Assembly: GCF_036226605.1 (NCBI RefSeq)
Contig: NZ_CP109000.1
Location: 4,956,501-5,020,500, forward strand
Direction of reading: 5' to 3'
Length of the DNA stretch: 64,000 nt
Source of the DNA: Streptomyces sp. NBC_00704
Lineage (GTDB): Bacteria; Actinomycetota; Actinomycetes; Streptomycetales; Streptomycetaceae
The notes under the pieces are model-generated. The model saw only the letters and a list, made by a program, of their open reading frames with translations, was not told the DNA's origin and ran no database searches. Shown piece after piece: positions 9,656 through 19,626 of the stretch (position 1 is its first letter; every line of letters starts with the position of its first letter). A program made the position numbers and the translations under genes.

Positions 9656-11232
9656 CCGCCGAGAGCACTGTCACGGCCGAGAGCGACAAGCGGGACATCC
9701 GCCGCGCGCTCGTCAGCGTCTACGACAAGACCGGTCTGGAGGAGCTCGCGCGCGGGCTGCACGAGGCCGGCGTCGAGCTCGTCTCCACCGGGTCCACCGC
9801 CTCCCGCATCGCCGCCGCCGGCGTTCCCGTCACCAAGGTCGAGGAGCTGACCGGCTTCCCCGAGTGCCTGGACGGCCGGGTCAAGACCCTGCACCCCAAG
9901 GTCCACGCCGGCATCCTCGCCGACCTGCGCCTCGAGGACCACCGGCGGCAGCTCGACGAGCTGGGCGTCGCGCCGTTCGACCTCGTCGTCGTCAACCTCT
10001 ACCCGTTCCGCGAGACCGTCGCGTCCGGCGCGAGCCCCGACGAGTGCGTGGAGCAGATCGACATCGGCGGGCCCTCCATGGTCCGCGCCGCCGCCAAGAA
10101 CCACCCGTCGGTCGCCGTGGTCACCAGCCCGGCGCGGTACGCGGACGTCCTGGCGGCCGTGCAGGGCGGCGGCTTCGACCTGGCCGCGCGCAAGCGGCTG
10201 GCCGCCGAGGCGTTCCGGCACACCGCCGAGTACGACATCGCCGTCTCCTCCTGGTTCGCGTCCGCGTACGCGCCCGCCGACGACTCCCCGTTCCCGGGCT
10301 TCCTCGCCACCAGCCTGGAGCGCGCGCACACCCTGCGCTACGGCGAGAACCCGCACCAGCCCGCGGCCCTCTACACGGCGGGCACCGGCGGACTGGCGGA
10401 GGCCGAGCAGCTGCACGGCAAGGAGATGTCGTTCAACAACTACACGGACACGGACGCCGCGCGCCGTGCCGCGTACGACCACGACGAGCCCGCCGTCGCG
10501 ATCATCAAGCACGCCAACCCGTGCGGCATCGCGGTCGGCGCGGACGTCGCCGAGGCGCACCGCAAGGCGCACGCCTGCGACCCGCTGTCCGCGTTCGGCG
10601 GTGTGATCGCCGTGAACCGGCCGGTCAGCAAGGAGATGGCCGAGCAGGTCGCGGAGATCTTCACCGAGGTCATCGTCGCGCCCGACTACGAGGACGGCGC
10701 GCTGGAGGCCCTCACCAAGAAGAAGAACGTCCGGGTGCTGCGCTGCCCCGACGGCCCCGCCCACCCCGTCGACGTCAAGCCGATCGACGGCGGCGCGCTG
10801 CTCCAGGTCGCCGACCGCCTCCAGGCCGAGGGCGACGACCCGGCCAACTGGACGCTGGCGACCGGCGAGGCGCTCTCCCCGGCGGAGCTGGCCGACCTGG
10901 CGTTCGCCTGGAAGGCGTGCCGGGCCGTGAAGTCCAACGCCATCCTGCTCGCCAAGGACGGCGCGTCGGTCGGCGTCGGCATGGGCCAGGTCAACCGGGT
11001 CGACTCGGCGAAGCTGGCCGTCGAGCGGGCCGGCGAGGAGCGGGCGCGCGGCGCGTACGCGGCGTCCGACGCCTTCTTCCCCTTCCCGGACGGTCTGGAG
11101 GTCCTGGTCGAGGCGGGCGTCAGGGCCGTGGTGCAGCCCGGCGGCTCGGTCCGCGACGAACTGGTCGTCGAGGCCGCGAAGAAGGCCGGCGTGACGATGT
11201 ACTTCACGGGGACGCGGCACTTCTTCCACTGA
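9652..11232 (+). CDS. purH: Bifunctional AICAR transformylase / IMP cyclohydrolase
   Basis: Carries out the last two steps of IMP synthesis. The protein has 526 residues, the usual length. The N-terminal MGS-like cyclohydrolase domain (about 1-150) shows [16 protein letters not shown] and [17 protein letters not shown]-like [17 protein letters not shown]. The C-terminal AICARFT domain has [18 protein letters not shown] (catalytic Lys-His) and [10 protein letters not shown]. It starts with GTG at 9652, overlapping purN by 4 bp, and ends before the hairpin at 11239-11270. Confidence 0.97.
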   Translation: MTAESTVTAESDKRDIRRALVSVYDKTGLEELARGLHEAGVELVSTGSTASRIAAAGVPVTKVEELTGFPECLDGRVKTLHPKVHAGILADLRLEDHRRQLDELGVAPFDLVVVNLYPFRETVASGASPDECVEQIDIGGPSMVRAAAKNHPSVAVVTSPARYADVLAAVQGGGFDLAARKRLAAEAFRHTAEYDIAVSSWFASAYAPADDSPFPGFLATSLERAHTLRYGENPHQPAALYTAGTGGLAEAEQLHGKEMSFNNYTDTDAARRAAYDHDEPAVAIIKHANPCGIAVGADVAEAHRKAHACDPLSAFGGVIAVNRPVSKEMAEQVAEIFTEVIVAPDYEDGALEALTKKKNVRVLRCPDGPAHPVDVKPIDGGALLQVADRLQAEGDDPANWTLATGEALSPAELADLAFAWKACRAVKSNAILLAKDGASVGVGMGQVNRVDSAKLAVERAGEERARGAYAASDAFFPFPDGLEVLVEAGVRAVVQPGGSVRDELVVEAAKKAGVTMYFTGTRHFFH

Positions 11233-11238
11233 CGCGCA

Positions 11239-11270
11239 GATGCCGTGCCGGGACCTTCCGGCACGGCATC
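11239..11270. terminator. Hairpin terminator after purNH
   Basis: GATGCCGTGCCGG and its exact complement form a 13-bp stem with a 6-base loop, starting 7 bp after the purH stop codon. Confidence 0.85.
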
Positions 11271-11483
11271 TCCGTGCGCGGCCTCGTCTCGGCGAACGCG
11301 CCCGGCCACGATCGTCAGGCGACCGCCGCCGTGGGAGTGGCTTCGCGGGCATTACCCGGGCCGGGCGCGGGACGCCGATCGAGGCCGGTCGGGCGGGCCG
11401 CCGTACGCGGTCGACGTCGGCCCGGCCCTGGTCCCGCCGTCAGGAGCCGACGGCCGTGAGACGAGCGCTGCCCGCGGGCCGGA

Positions 11484-12458
11484 TCAGCACTTGTAGTGCT
11501 TGACGTCGTTGAAGAGCCCCGTGTAGCTGATGGAGACTTCCACGCAACGCTTGTGGTCCACGGCGTACTGCCACACCCGCTGGATCCTCTTGATCACCGC
11601 CGTGCCCAGTCCGGCGCAGCCGACCGCTGCCACCGGGTTGATCAGGACGCCGCACAGGGCGACCGCGGTATCCGCGTACTGCACCTTGTTGTTCAGGCGC
11701 TTGACCTCGGCCTTGTTGAACTTGATGTAGATGTTCCAGCCGTAGCCGACGGACGGATCGGCGACGACGGGGAAGGCCGTGTCGGCAGTGGTGTTCACCG
11801 TCTGCACGAGCGAACCGCCGTCGATGCGGTAGGAGGTCGGCACGGCCTCTCCGTGGGCGTCCTTCGCCCATGGCGCGGCTATGGATCCCAGCACCGTCGT
11901 TCCCTGGCTCCCCGGCCTGGTGATCAGGTATCCGCCGTTCCCGTCCGCCATCAGCTCCGTGTCGGCCGGAAGGCCGAGCCCGAAGCGGTACTCGTGCGGA
12001 GCGCCGCTGTCCTTGAGGGTGACCAGCGCGCGTGCGCCCCCGTCCGCCGTCGCCTGGACCGCGAGATCGGTCGACGGGGCAGCGTCCGTGTACACGACGG
12101 TGCCGGCGCCGGCCTTGACGCCGGCGACCTTCTTCGTCTCGGGCAGGCTCAGGCGGAACGACGTGCCGTCGGCCGCGGTGGACTGCACGTAGCCGCCGGA
12201 ATCGGCGGGTGCGGTGACGGCCACGGAGTTCGACTCGGAGCGGACGATCGCGTGGGCGGCGCTGCCGGGGGCGACGCTGGAGGCGGCCAAGTCGCCCGTG
12301 CCGGTGGCTCGTTCGACCACCGCGGCGGCGCGTGCGGCCGCGTCACCCTCTGTGTCGGCGATAGCGGGGGACGCCGCGGAGAGCACGGCGACCGCGGTGA
12401 GGACGGACGTTCCGGCCAGCACGCCGGTGCGAACCCTGCGTCGCTCGAAGATGTTCAA
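11484..12458 (-). CDS. Secreted protein of unknown function
   Basis: The TTG at 12458 is preferred because GGGAG lies 9 bp upstream; an ATG at 12500 has no ribosome-binding site. The 324-residue product starts with a classical signal peptide: basic FERRRVRTG, a hydrophobic stretch to about residue 30, and cleavage at AIA-DT near residue 34. The mature part has a beta-rich middle (VAGVKAGAGTVVYTDAAPSTDLAVQ) and a C-terminal Cys-containing helical segment (CGVLINPVAAVGCAGLGTAVIKRIQRVWQYAVDHKRCVEV) with a final Cys, so two disulfides are plausible. Similar Streptomyces proteins exist as hypothetical secreted proteins. No catalytic motif was recognised. Confidence 0.75.
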   Translation of the reverse strand: MNIFERRRVRTGVLAGTSVLTAVAVLSAASPAIADTEGDAAARAAAVVERATGTGDLAASSVAPGSAAHAIVRSESNSVAVTAPADSGGYVQSTAADGTSFRLSLPETKKVAGVKAGAGTVVYTDAAPSTDLAVQATADGGARALVTLKDSGAPHEYRFGLGLPADTELMADGNGGYLITRPGSQGTTVLGSIAAPWAKDAHGEAVPTSYRIDGGSLVQTVNTTADTAFPVVADPSVGYGWNIYIKFNKAEVKRLNNKVQYADTAVALCGVLINPVAAVGCAGLGTAVIKRIQRVWQYAVDHKRCVEVSISYTGLFNDVKHYKC

Positions 12459-12664
12459 CTGTGAGATCTCCCGTTTCGCGGGAGGAGGAAGGCATGCCAA
12501 CGCCGCCGACCACCCCCGTGTTGAAACGACAGCCGTTGGTCATCGGCTGTCGGACACCCGCTGGTCAGGCGGATGACAAGAGGAGCCAATCACTGGCCAA
12601 TGGCTAACGTCAAGTCACGGCCTATGTACACAGAGGCATACGGGCGTCGGTGGCCTGGGATGAC

Positions 12665-12708
12665 GGACTGGGCCGGCCCCCCCGCACAGCGGGGGACCGG
12701 CCCAGTCC
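12665..12708. terminator. Hairpin terminator
   Basis: An almost perfect inverted repeat (GGACTGGGCCGG...CCGGCCCAGTCC with extra C/G pairs near the loop) lies just downstream of the minus-strand gene that ends at 12726. Confidence 0.75.
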
Positions 12709-12725
12709 GGAGTGCTCCGAGACGC

Positions 12726-13343
12726 TTAGTAGCGCGGGCGGTTGAACCAGGCGGCACCCGAGGGTGCGATCATCGCCGCTGCCATCACACCGCCGAAGCC
12801 GATCCACAGCAGCGCCCAGATCAAGGCCGCGGAGGAGCCGGCGTTCGCCGAGCCGATGAGGATGAGGAGACCGAAAACAGCACCGAGGATCCCGTAGATC
12901 ATTGTGGTGATGCGAATCCCCTGCCCACCACGGGAGAACTTGACCCCCAACGTGATCGACAGCGCGGCCAGGCCCAGGAACAGCAGCGCGACGACAAGGA
13001 TGATGCCGGCCCCGGCGTGCCCGATGTCGGAGAAGCCGTTGTCGCCGAAGGTGTCCTCGCCGGCGTTGGAGGCGTCGTTGAGCGTCGCGGCGCCGAAGAT
13101 CGCGAAGAATCCGATGAGGACCTGCACGCCCGCCACGATGTAGAGCAGGACGCGCGCGGTCGTCATCAGGCCGGGCATCGACTGCGGCATCGCATTGTTG
13201 CCGGGGTACGCGCCGTACGGGGGCTGTTGCGGGTATCCGTAGCCCTGCGGCGGGCCCTGAGGCGGATAGCCGTAGTTCGGCGCGGCCGGCGGCTGTTGAG
13301 GCTGCGGCGGGCCGTAGGGGTTGTTCGGGTCGCCGAAACTCAT
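12726..13343 (-). CDS. Membrane protein with Pro/Gly/Tyr-rich N terminus
   Basis: The protein has 205 residues. Residues 1-60 are a [11 protein letters not shown] / YGYPPQGPP-type disordered segment. Four hydrophobic helices follow: [65 protein letters not shown] and [21 protein letters not shown]. The architecture is common in Streptomyces (DUF4190/DUF4064-like small membrane proteins) and its role is unknown. The ATG at 13343 follows GGAGGAAGGA at 5-bp spacing, a strong ribosome-binding site. Monocistronic, with its own terminator. Confidence 0.8.
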   Translation of the reverse strand: MSFGDPNNPYGPPQPQQPPAAPNYGYPPQGPPQGYGYPQQPPYGAYPGNNAMPQSMPGLMTTARVLLYIVAGVQVLIGFFAIFGAATLNDASNAGEDTFGDNGFSDIGHAGAGIILVVALLFLGLAALSITLGVKFSRGGQGIRITTMIYGILGAVFGLLILIGSANAGSSAALIWALLWIGFGGVMAAAMIAPSGAAWFNRPRY

Positions 13344-13623
13344 GGCGGTCCTTCCTCCGTGTGCACTCGAGTGCGGGGACGCGGCCTGGCTCGGAGGAAG
13401 GTTCTACAGATGCGGTTCGTCCCCCCGGTACTGCCCGCGGCACTGTGACGTCAATCGTTCTGCAATGGCCGGTTTGTTGTCCAGCCGCATTCCGCGGCAT
13501 TCCGCAGGCGTTGTGCAAGTGCAACATCATCGATCACGTCCGCGCACGTCAGATGGGCGCCGCGGCCTCGTACGGGTTCACCCGGATTGGAACCGGGGGG
13601 CCGTCATCCGGGAGGATGGTGCC

Positions 13624-14478
13624 ATGACCGCCCAGATTCTCGATGGCAAGGCCACCGCAGCCGAGATCAAGACCGATCTGACCGCCCGCGTGGCGGCGCT
13701 GAAGGAGAGGGGCGTCACGCCCGGCCTCGGCACGATCCTCGTCGGCACCGATCCCGGCAGCCAGAAGTACGTCGCCGGAAAGCACCGCGACTGCGCGGAG
13801 GTCGGCATCGCCTCCATCCAGCGCGAGCTGCCCGCCACGGCCAGCCAGGAGGAGATCGAGGCGGTCGTCCGCGAGCTGAACGACGACCCGTCCTGCACCG
13901 GATACATCGTGCAGCTCCCGCTGCCCAAGGGCATCGACGAGAACCGCGTCCTGGAGCTGATGGACCCGGACAAGGACGCCGACGGCCTGCACCCGATGAA
14001 CCTCGGCAGGCTGGTCCTGAACGAGCCCGGCCCGCTGCCCTGCACCCCCAACGGCGTGCTGACGCTGCTGCGCCGGCACGGCGTCGAGATCAACGGGGCG
14101 GAGGTCGTGGTCGTCGGACGGGGCGTCACCATCGGCCGGTCGATGCCGCTGCTGCTGACCCGGCGCAGCGAGAACGCGACGGTGACCCAGTGCCACACCG
14201 GCACCCGGGACCTGTCGGCGCACCTGAGGCAGGCCGACGTCATCGTCGCGGCCGCCGGATCCCCTCATCTGATCCGCGCGCAGGACGTCAAGCCGGGCGC
14301 GGCCGTCCTGGACGTCGGCGTCTCCCGCAACGCCGAGGGCAGGATCGTCGGCGACGTCCACCCCGACGTGCGCGAGGTGGCCGGCTGGATCTCCCCCAAC
14401 CCGGGCGGCGTCGGCCCGATGACCCGCGCCCAGCTGCTCGTCAACGTGGTGGAGGCGGCGGAGCGCAGTGTCGGCTGA
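13624..14478 (+). CDS. folD: Methylenetetrahydrofolate dehydrogenase / cyclohydrolase
   Basis: Interconverts 5,10-methylene-THF and 10-formyl-THF with NADP, supplying the formyl donor used by PurN and PurH. The protein has 284 residues. Landmarks are [15 protein letters not shown] with the catalytic Lys, [32 protein letters not shown] (NADP loop) and the C-terminal signature [15 protein letters not shown]. The ATG at 13624 lies 8 bp after GGGAGG. The 3' end overlaps the following DUF3017 gene by 11 bp, so the two are co-transcribed. Confidence 0.97.
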   Translation: MTAQILDGKATAAEIKTDLTARVAALKERGVTPGLGTILVGTDPGSQKYVAGKHRDCAEVGIASIQRELPATASQEEIEAVVRELNDDPSCTGYIVQLPLPKGIDENRVLELMDPDKDADGLHPMNLGRLVLNEPGPLPCTPNGVLTLLRRHGVEINGAEVVVVGRGVTIGRSMPLLLTRRSENATVTQCHTGTRDLSAHLRQADVIVAAAGSPHLIRAQDVKPGAAVLDVGVSRNAEGRIVGDVHPDVREVAGWISPNPGGVGPMTRAQLLVNVVEAAERSVG

Positions 14479-14974
14479 CGGCGCCTCCGGAAAGGCCGGG
14501 GACAGGAACGTGACGGGCGACGACGCCGACGAGATCGAGGTCCGCGACCCGGTCAGCGCGCCGGACGCGGACGGCGTGCCGCGCCGCACCACCCGCCGCT
14601 TCCCGAAGTTCACCCGGGACACCGCACGCCCCGAGGGCGCGGGCCGGGCCGCGCCGGGCGACGCCCTGGCCGCCCGGCAGTGGCCGATCATCGCGGTGCT
14701 GGGCGTCGTGGCGCTCGGGCTGCTGCTGACGGCGCTCGACGTGTTCCGGGTCGGCACGATCCTGATCGGCGTGGGCCTGCTCGCCGGCGCGGTCCTGCGC
14801 TGGCTGCTGCCCGGCGTCGGGATGCTCGCCGTGCGCTCCCGGTTCACGGACATCGTGACCTACGGCGTGCTGGGCACCGTGATCGTCCTGCTGGCGCTGA
14901 TGGCCCAGCCCCACCCGCTGCTTCAGATCCCGATCCTCAAGGACACCCTGCACTTCACCGTCAGCAGCGGCTGA
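14468..14974 (+). CDS. DUF3017 family membrane protein
   Basis: 168 residues. An acidic and then basic N-terminal 65 residues precede three hydrophobic helices ([58 protein letters not shown]). This matches DUF3017, an actinobacterial family that almost always follows folD; its function is unknown. It starts with GTG at 14468 inside folD in another frame, which suggests translational coupling. A terminator follows 14 bp after the stop. Confidence 0.85.
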   Translation: MSADGASGKAGDRNVTGDDADEIEVRDPVSAPDADGVPRRTTRRFPKFTRDTARPEGAGRAAPGDALAARQWPIIAVLGVVALGLLLTALDVFRVGTILIGVGLLAGAVLRWLLPGVGMLAVRSRFTDIVTYGVLGTVIVLLALMAQPHPLLQIPILKDTLHFTVSSG

Positions 14975-14988
14975 CCGCAGGCGCACGA

Positions 14989-15028
14989 CGGCGGCCCGTC
15001 CCCATCCCCCGAGGAGGACGGGCCGCCG
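14989..15028. terminator. Hairpin terminator after folD operon
   Basis: CGGCGGCCCGTCC and its exact complement, a 13-bp stem with a 14-base loop. Confidence 0.8.
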
Positions 15029-15201
15029 ACGCGTTCCACGTTCTCCCACCGCGAACGCGCAGTTCAACGCCCCGCCGGACGCTGTGGCACGGAAGTGACC
15101 GTTCCGCTACGGCGTGCGCGAACCGCCACAGCCGGCCCGCGCGGGAACCGTCCGGCCGCCCGTCGTCGTCCCCCCAACGGACCGAAGGGGAGGTGGGCGG
15201 G

Positions 15202-15663
15202 ATGGGCGCCTGGCAGCCGCTGCCGGACGGGCTGCCGTCGGAGGTACGGCACTTCGTGGAGCAGATGCGGCAGCTCAAGGACGGCACGGGGCTCAGCCTG
15301 GCCGCGCTCGGCGCGCGCACCGCGTACAGCAAGTCGTCCTGGCAGCGGTATCTCAACGGCGTCCAGCCGCCGCCCCGGCAGGCCGTCGTCGCGCTGTGCA
15401 GGGTGGCGGGACTGGCCGGCGCGGAGGCCGAACGCCACGTCGTGCGCTGGGAACTGGCCGTCGAGGCATGGCCGCGGCCGGCGCCCGCGAACCCGGCCGC
15501 GGAGTACGAGGAGGATCCGACGCTGCCCTGGTGGGACCGCCTGGAGGAGGCGCCCGCCCCGCCTCCCGCGCCCCGGCCCGCCGGACGGCTCCTGCTCTAC
15601 GCGGTGCTGCTCCTGCTCGCCCTGCTGACGACGGCCGTCGGTGGAGCGGTCGCCTTCGGCTGA
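15202..15663 (+). CDS. XRE-like helix-turn-helix protein with C-terminal membrane anchor
   Basis: 153 residues. Residues 10-75 form an XRE-type HTH: EVRHFVEQMRQLKDGTGLSLAALGARTAYSKSSWQRYLNG followed by PPRQAVVALCRVAG. A Pro-rich linker with PWWDRLEEAP leads to one C-terminal hydrophobic helix (LLLYAVLLLLALLTTAVGGAVAFG), so the DNA-binding domain would face the cytoplasm while held at the membrane. The ATG at 15202 follows GGGGAGG at 8-bp spacing. The next gene encodes a paralogous HTH fused to an external sensor-like domain. Targets are unknown. Confidence 0.8.
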   Translation: MGAWQPLPDGLPSEVRHFVEQMRQLKDGTGLSLAALGARTAYSKSSWQRYLNGVQPPPRQAVVALCRVAGLAGAEAERHVVRWELAVEAWPRPAPANPAAEYEEDPTLPWWDRLEEAPAPPPAPRPAGRLLLYAVLLLLALLTTAVGGAVAFG

Positions 15664-15705
15664 GGCGTGCGGGCCCGACGGCGCGCCCCCGGCGCGGGTC
15701 CTGCT

Positions 15706-15735
15706 TTGACAGTTCGGGCGGGTGTCCCGAATCGT
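15706..15735 (+). promoter_or_regulatory. Putative promoter of the second XRE membrane gene
   Basis: TTGACA at 15706-15711 is a consensus -35 box; GAATCG/AATCGT at 15729-15735, at 17-18 bp spacing, is a weak -10. It suggests the DUF2690 gene can be transcribed separately from its neighbour. Confidence 0.4.
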
Positions 15736-15790
15736 CGTCCCATCGGGTCCTGACACGACCCACGGGACTCAGCGCACGAGAGGGTGGCCG

Positions 15791-16690
15791 ATGCCTCGCT
15801 GGAAAGCCCTGCCGGACGAACTCGACCCCCAGGTGAGGGAGTTCGTCGAGGTGATGCGACGGGTCGTGGACGGGGCGGGGCTGAGCGTCGCGGCGGTGGC
15901 GGACCGCACCGGCTACGGCAGGCCCTCCTGGGAGCGCTATCTGCACGGACGGCTGCTGGCGCCCAAGGGCGCGGTCGTGGCGCTGGCCGAGGTCACCGGC
16001 ACGCCCGTGGTCCACGTGGTCACGCTGTGGGAGCTGGCCGAGCGGGCGTGGAGCGATGCGGAGACCCGGCAGGCGCACGGGGCGGCGGCGACCGCCGGGA
16101 CGCTGCCCGCCCGCGCCCTGCCCGGACGGTTCGGGCCGCCGCCCCCGCCGCTCCCGTCCGGCGGAGGGACGTCGGGGCCGGGGAAGCGGACCGGTGGCGC
16201 GGGCCGGCGGCGGACGGCGCTGCTCCTCGCCGCGGTCGTGGGCGCGGCGGGCGTCGCGGCGGGCGCGTTCCTCCTCACCGGCGGCCGCGACCCGCAGCCG
16301 CCGGGCGCCGTCGGGTCGCCCTCGCCGCCGGCCGTCACCTCCCGCGTGCTGCCGTCCGGGGTGCGGTGCGGCGGATCCGACTGCACCGGCCGGGACGCGG
16401 AGACGGCGGGGTGCAGCGGCGGCCTCGCGGCGACGGCGACGACCGCGACGGTCGGCGCGACCCGCGTCGAGGTCCGCTACAGCCGCGTCTGCGGGGCGGC
16501 CTGGGGCCGGATCACGCCGGCCGGGCCCGGCGACACGGTGACGGTGACCGCCGGCTCCGTGCGGCGCACCGGACACGTCTCGGGGCCCGGCGCCACGATC
16601 GCCTACACGCCCATGGTGGCCGTGAACAGCGCGGACGAGGCGACGGCCTGCGCGGTGCTGGCCTCCGGACAGCAGGGCTGCACGCCCTGA
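15791..16690 (+). CDS. XRE helix-turn-helix, single membrane helix and external DUF2690 domain
   Basis: 299 residues from the ATG at 15791, after GAGAGGG. Residues 8-85 are an XRE HTH (VREFVEVMRRVVDGAGLSVAAVADRTGYGRPSWERYLHG). A Pro/Gly linker precedes a membrane helix near residues 139-160 (TALLLAAVVGAAGVAAGAFLLTGG). The external C-terminal domain shows the DUF2690 pattern: CGGSDCTGRDAETAGCSG, TATVGATRVEVRYSRVCGAAWGRI and a final Cys. The layout implies signal sensing outside coupled to DNA binding inside. It closely parallels the preceding gene, which lacks the sensor half. Confidence 0.85.
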   Translation: MPRWKALPDELDPQVREFVEVMRRVVDGAGLSVAAVADRTGYGRPSWERYLHGRLLAPKGAVVALAEVTGTPVVHVVTLWELAERAWSDAETRQAHGAAATAGTLPARALPGRFGPPPPPLPSGGGTSGPGKRTGGAGRRRTALLLAAVVGAAGVAAGAFLLTGGRDPQPPGAVGSPSPPAVTSRVLPSGVRCGGSDCTGRDAETAGCSGGLAATATTATVGATRVEVRYSRVCGAAWGRITPAGPGDTVTVTAGSVRRTGHVSGPGATIAYTPMVAVNSADEATACAVLASGQQGCTP

Positions 16691-18083
<1,393 letters not shown>

Positions 18084-18095
18084 GCCCGAACGCAC

Positions 18096-18130
18096 GCGAT
18101 CCCCGGACGGCACGACCGTCCGGGGATCGC
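18096..18130. terminator. Hairpin terminator after mdh
   Basis: GCGATCCCCGGACGG and its exact complement form a 15-bp stem with a 5-base loop, 12 bp after the mdh stop and before the convergent DUF397 gene. Confidence 0.85.
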
Positions 18131-18147
18131 TGCGTTCAGCTCCGCGT

Positions 18148-18423
18148 TCAGCTCCGCTTGAGCGAGCCCACGAAGCGCGTCCACACGCCGAGTTCGAACA
18201 CGAGGACCCCGCGCCCGGGGTCCTTGCTGTCGCGCACGGGGACGACGGCGGGGTCGCCTTCGGCGACTTCGAGGCACTCACCGCCGGTGGTGTTGCTGTG
18301 GCTGGACTTGCGCCAGGTGGCGTGGCTCAGGAAGTCGTCGGAGACTTCGACGCAGTCACCGCCGGTGGTGTTGCTGTAGCTGGACTTGCGCCAGGTGACA
18401 TTGCTCAGGTCAATGGCTCGCAC
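18148..18423 (-). CDS. Tandem DUF397 protein
   Basis: 91 residues containing two DUF397 units: LSNVTWRKSSYSNTTGGDCVEVSDD and LSHATWRKSSHSNTTGGECLEVAEG, the second followed by the usual VPVRDSKDPGRGVLVF end. DUF397 proteins are small partners of XRE/DUF5753 regulators in Streptomyces (the WhiJ-like systems), probably acting as antagonists or toxin-like elements. The start overlaps the 3' end of the upstream regulator gene by 19 bp, so the two are one transcription unit. The internal duplication shows at DNA level as a near-copy of about 70 bp. Confidence 0.9.
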   Translation of the reverse strand: MRAIDLSNVTWRKSSYSNTTGGDCVEVSDDFLSHATWRKSSHSNTTGGECLEVAEGDPAVVPVRDSKDPGRGVLVFELGVWTRFVGSLKRS

Positions 18424-19247
18424 GGCACTTCCTCCAACATCTGCGTGACGAACTTTCGCGACTCGACCGGGGGAAGCGCCAGGTCGCGTACTGCATCATA
18501 GGTGCGCTGCAAGAACTCAACCCGGCTGCTTTGTTCGATGAGTTCGCCGCGCAGGTCGTTCTCGGTGTACGCCAGTGTCGTGCCGTCCGGCATCCGCAGA
18601 AACTTCACCGCCGTGTTCATCAGGCCGTGAGGGCCTGCGCTGAACGGGAGCACCTGAATTCTGATGTTCGGCCGTTCCGACGCTTCCGCCAGGTGCTCCA
18701 ACTGCTCCCGCCAATCCTGCGGGTTGCTCAACTGCGTGCGCAGGACCGCCTCCGACAGGATCACGCGGAACGGCGGTGCCGCGCTTCCCTCCAGCAACTT
18801 CCGTCGCCCCATGCGCGCTTCGACCTGCTGATCCAGTTCTTCCCCCAACAGCCCGCCAGCGGTGAGCGCTTCGCGTGCGTAGGCGGGAGTCTGAAGCAGG
18901 CCGGGGGGTGCGGAGACCGCGTAGTGCCACAGGCTCAGCGCCTCCGCCTCCAGGTCCATGTATCGCCGGTACTGCTCGCGGAACTGACTGTTGTCCCCCA
19001 TGGCCACTTCCCACAGGGCCAGCAGCAGTCCCGGCGTTCCGTAGTGCGTGTCCAGGGCCTCGACCACCTCGGGGCTGCCGAGGTTGGCCCCGCTCTCCAT
19101 CTTGCCGAGCGTCGACGCGTCCCACCCCAGCCGCTCGGAGAGCTCCCGCAGGCTCTCGCCGCGGGCGTTGCGCAGCAGGCGGAGTTCTTCCGCGAAGCGT
19201 TTGCGCGGCTGCTGGCTTCGTCCCGTGACGACTCGTCTCGCGGGCAT
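18405..19247 (-). CDS. XRE regulator with DUF5753 ligand domain
   Basis: 280 residues from the ATG at 19247, which follows AAGGGG at 5-bp spacing. Residues 15-75 form the HTH (FAEELRLLRNARGESLRELSERLGWDASTLGKMESG). Residues 100-275 match DUF5753 (YRRYMDLEAEALSLWHYAVSAPPGLLQTPAYAREAL, VRTQLSNPQDWREQLEHLAEASERPNIRIQVLPFSAGPHG and AYTENDLRGELIE). It pairs with the overlapping DUF397 gene, the common Streptomyces arrangement linked to development and antibiotic control. Longer in-frame extensions lack ribosome-binding sites and are rejected. Confidence 0.92.
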   Translation of the reverse strand: MPARRVVTGRSQQPRKRFAEELRLLRNARGESLRELSERLGWDASTLGKMESGANLGSPEVVEALDTHYGTPGLLLALWEVAMGDNSQFREQYRRYMDLEAEALSLWHYAVSAPPGLLQTPAYAREALTAGGLLGEELDQQVEARMGRRKLLEGSAAPPFRVILSEAVLRTQLSNPQDWREQLEHLAEASERPNIRIQVLPFSAGPHGLMNTAVKFLRMPDGTTLAYTENDLRGELIEQSSRVEFLQRTYDAVRDLALPPVESRKFVTQMLEEVPCEPLT

Positions 19248-19626
19248 GGTGTCCCCTTGGCGTGGCTCGGCGTGGCGGTCCGGACACGTAGAGTAATTCA
19301 ACTCTCGGTGGGATTCAGGCCGTTGTCGAAGCTCTGACGGCGGGCCGGCGCGCACGCGCGGCTGCGGGGCGCGGTGCGGGACGTGATGGCGGACGGCGGG
19401 GACGCGGGGTGAGGGCCCGAGGTGGGGGCCTTGTGTCCGTATGGTGAGCGAACCGTCACCATCGCGCCCGAATTGGTAGGTTTCGTCCATCCTGGCAGTG
19501 ACTCGGCGCACTTCAGGCAGGGGATTGCGCATGCAATGGAGGGTTCGGGGCATGCGGACGCGGTCCCCGGCAGCGACCCACGGGTGACACAGGGGGACGG
19601 AACAGGAACGGAAGGCAACACCGATC
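19248..19626. other. Divergent control region between the XRE regulator and the aldehyde dehydrogenase
   Basis: No gene is supported in these 379 bases. AGAGT and ACTCT at 19290-19305 form a short inverted repeat; read on the minus strand TACTCT is a plausible -10 for the XRE gene, so the repeat could be an autoregulatory site. The right half should contain the promoter of the betaine cluster, but no consensus pair stands out. Confidence 0.4.

Noticed and set aside
13344-13623. Possible ZTP riboswitch in front of folD
   Set aside because: The conserved 3' core (CCGNGCGCCTGGGC) and GGGGAGC block are absent, unlike the region before glyA.
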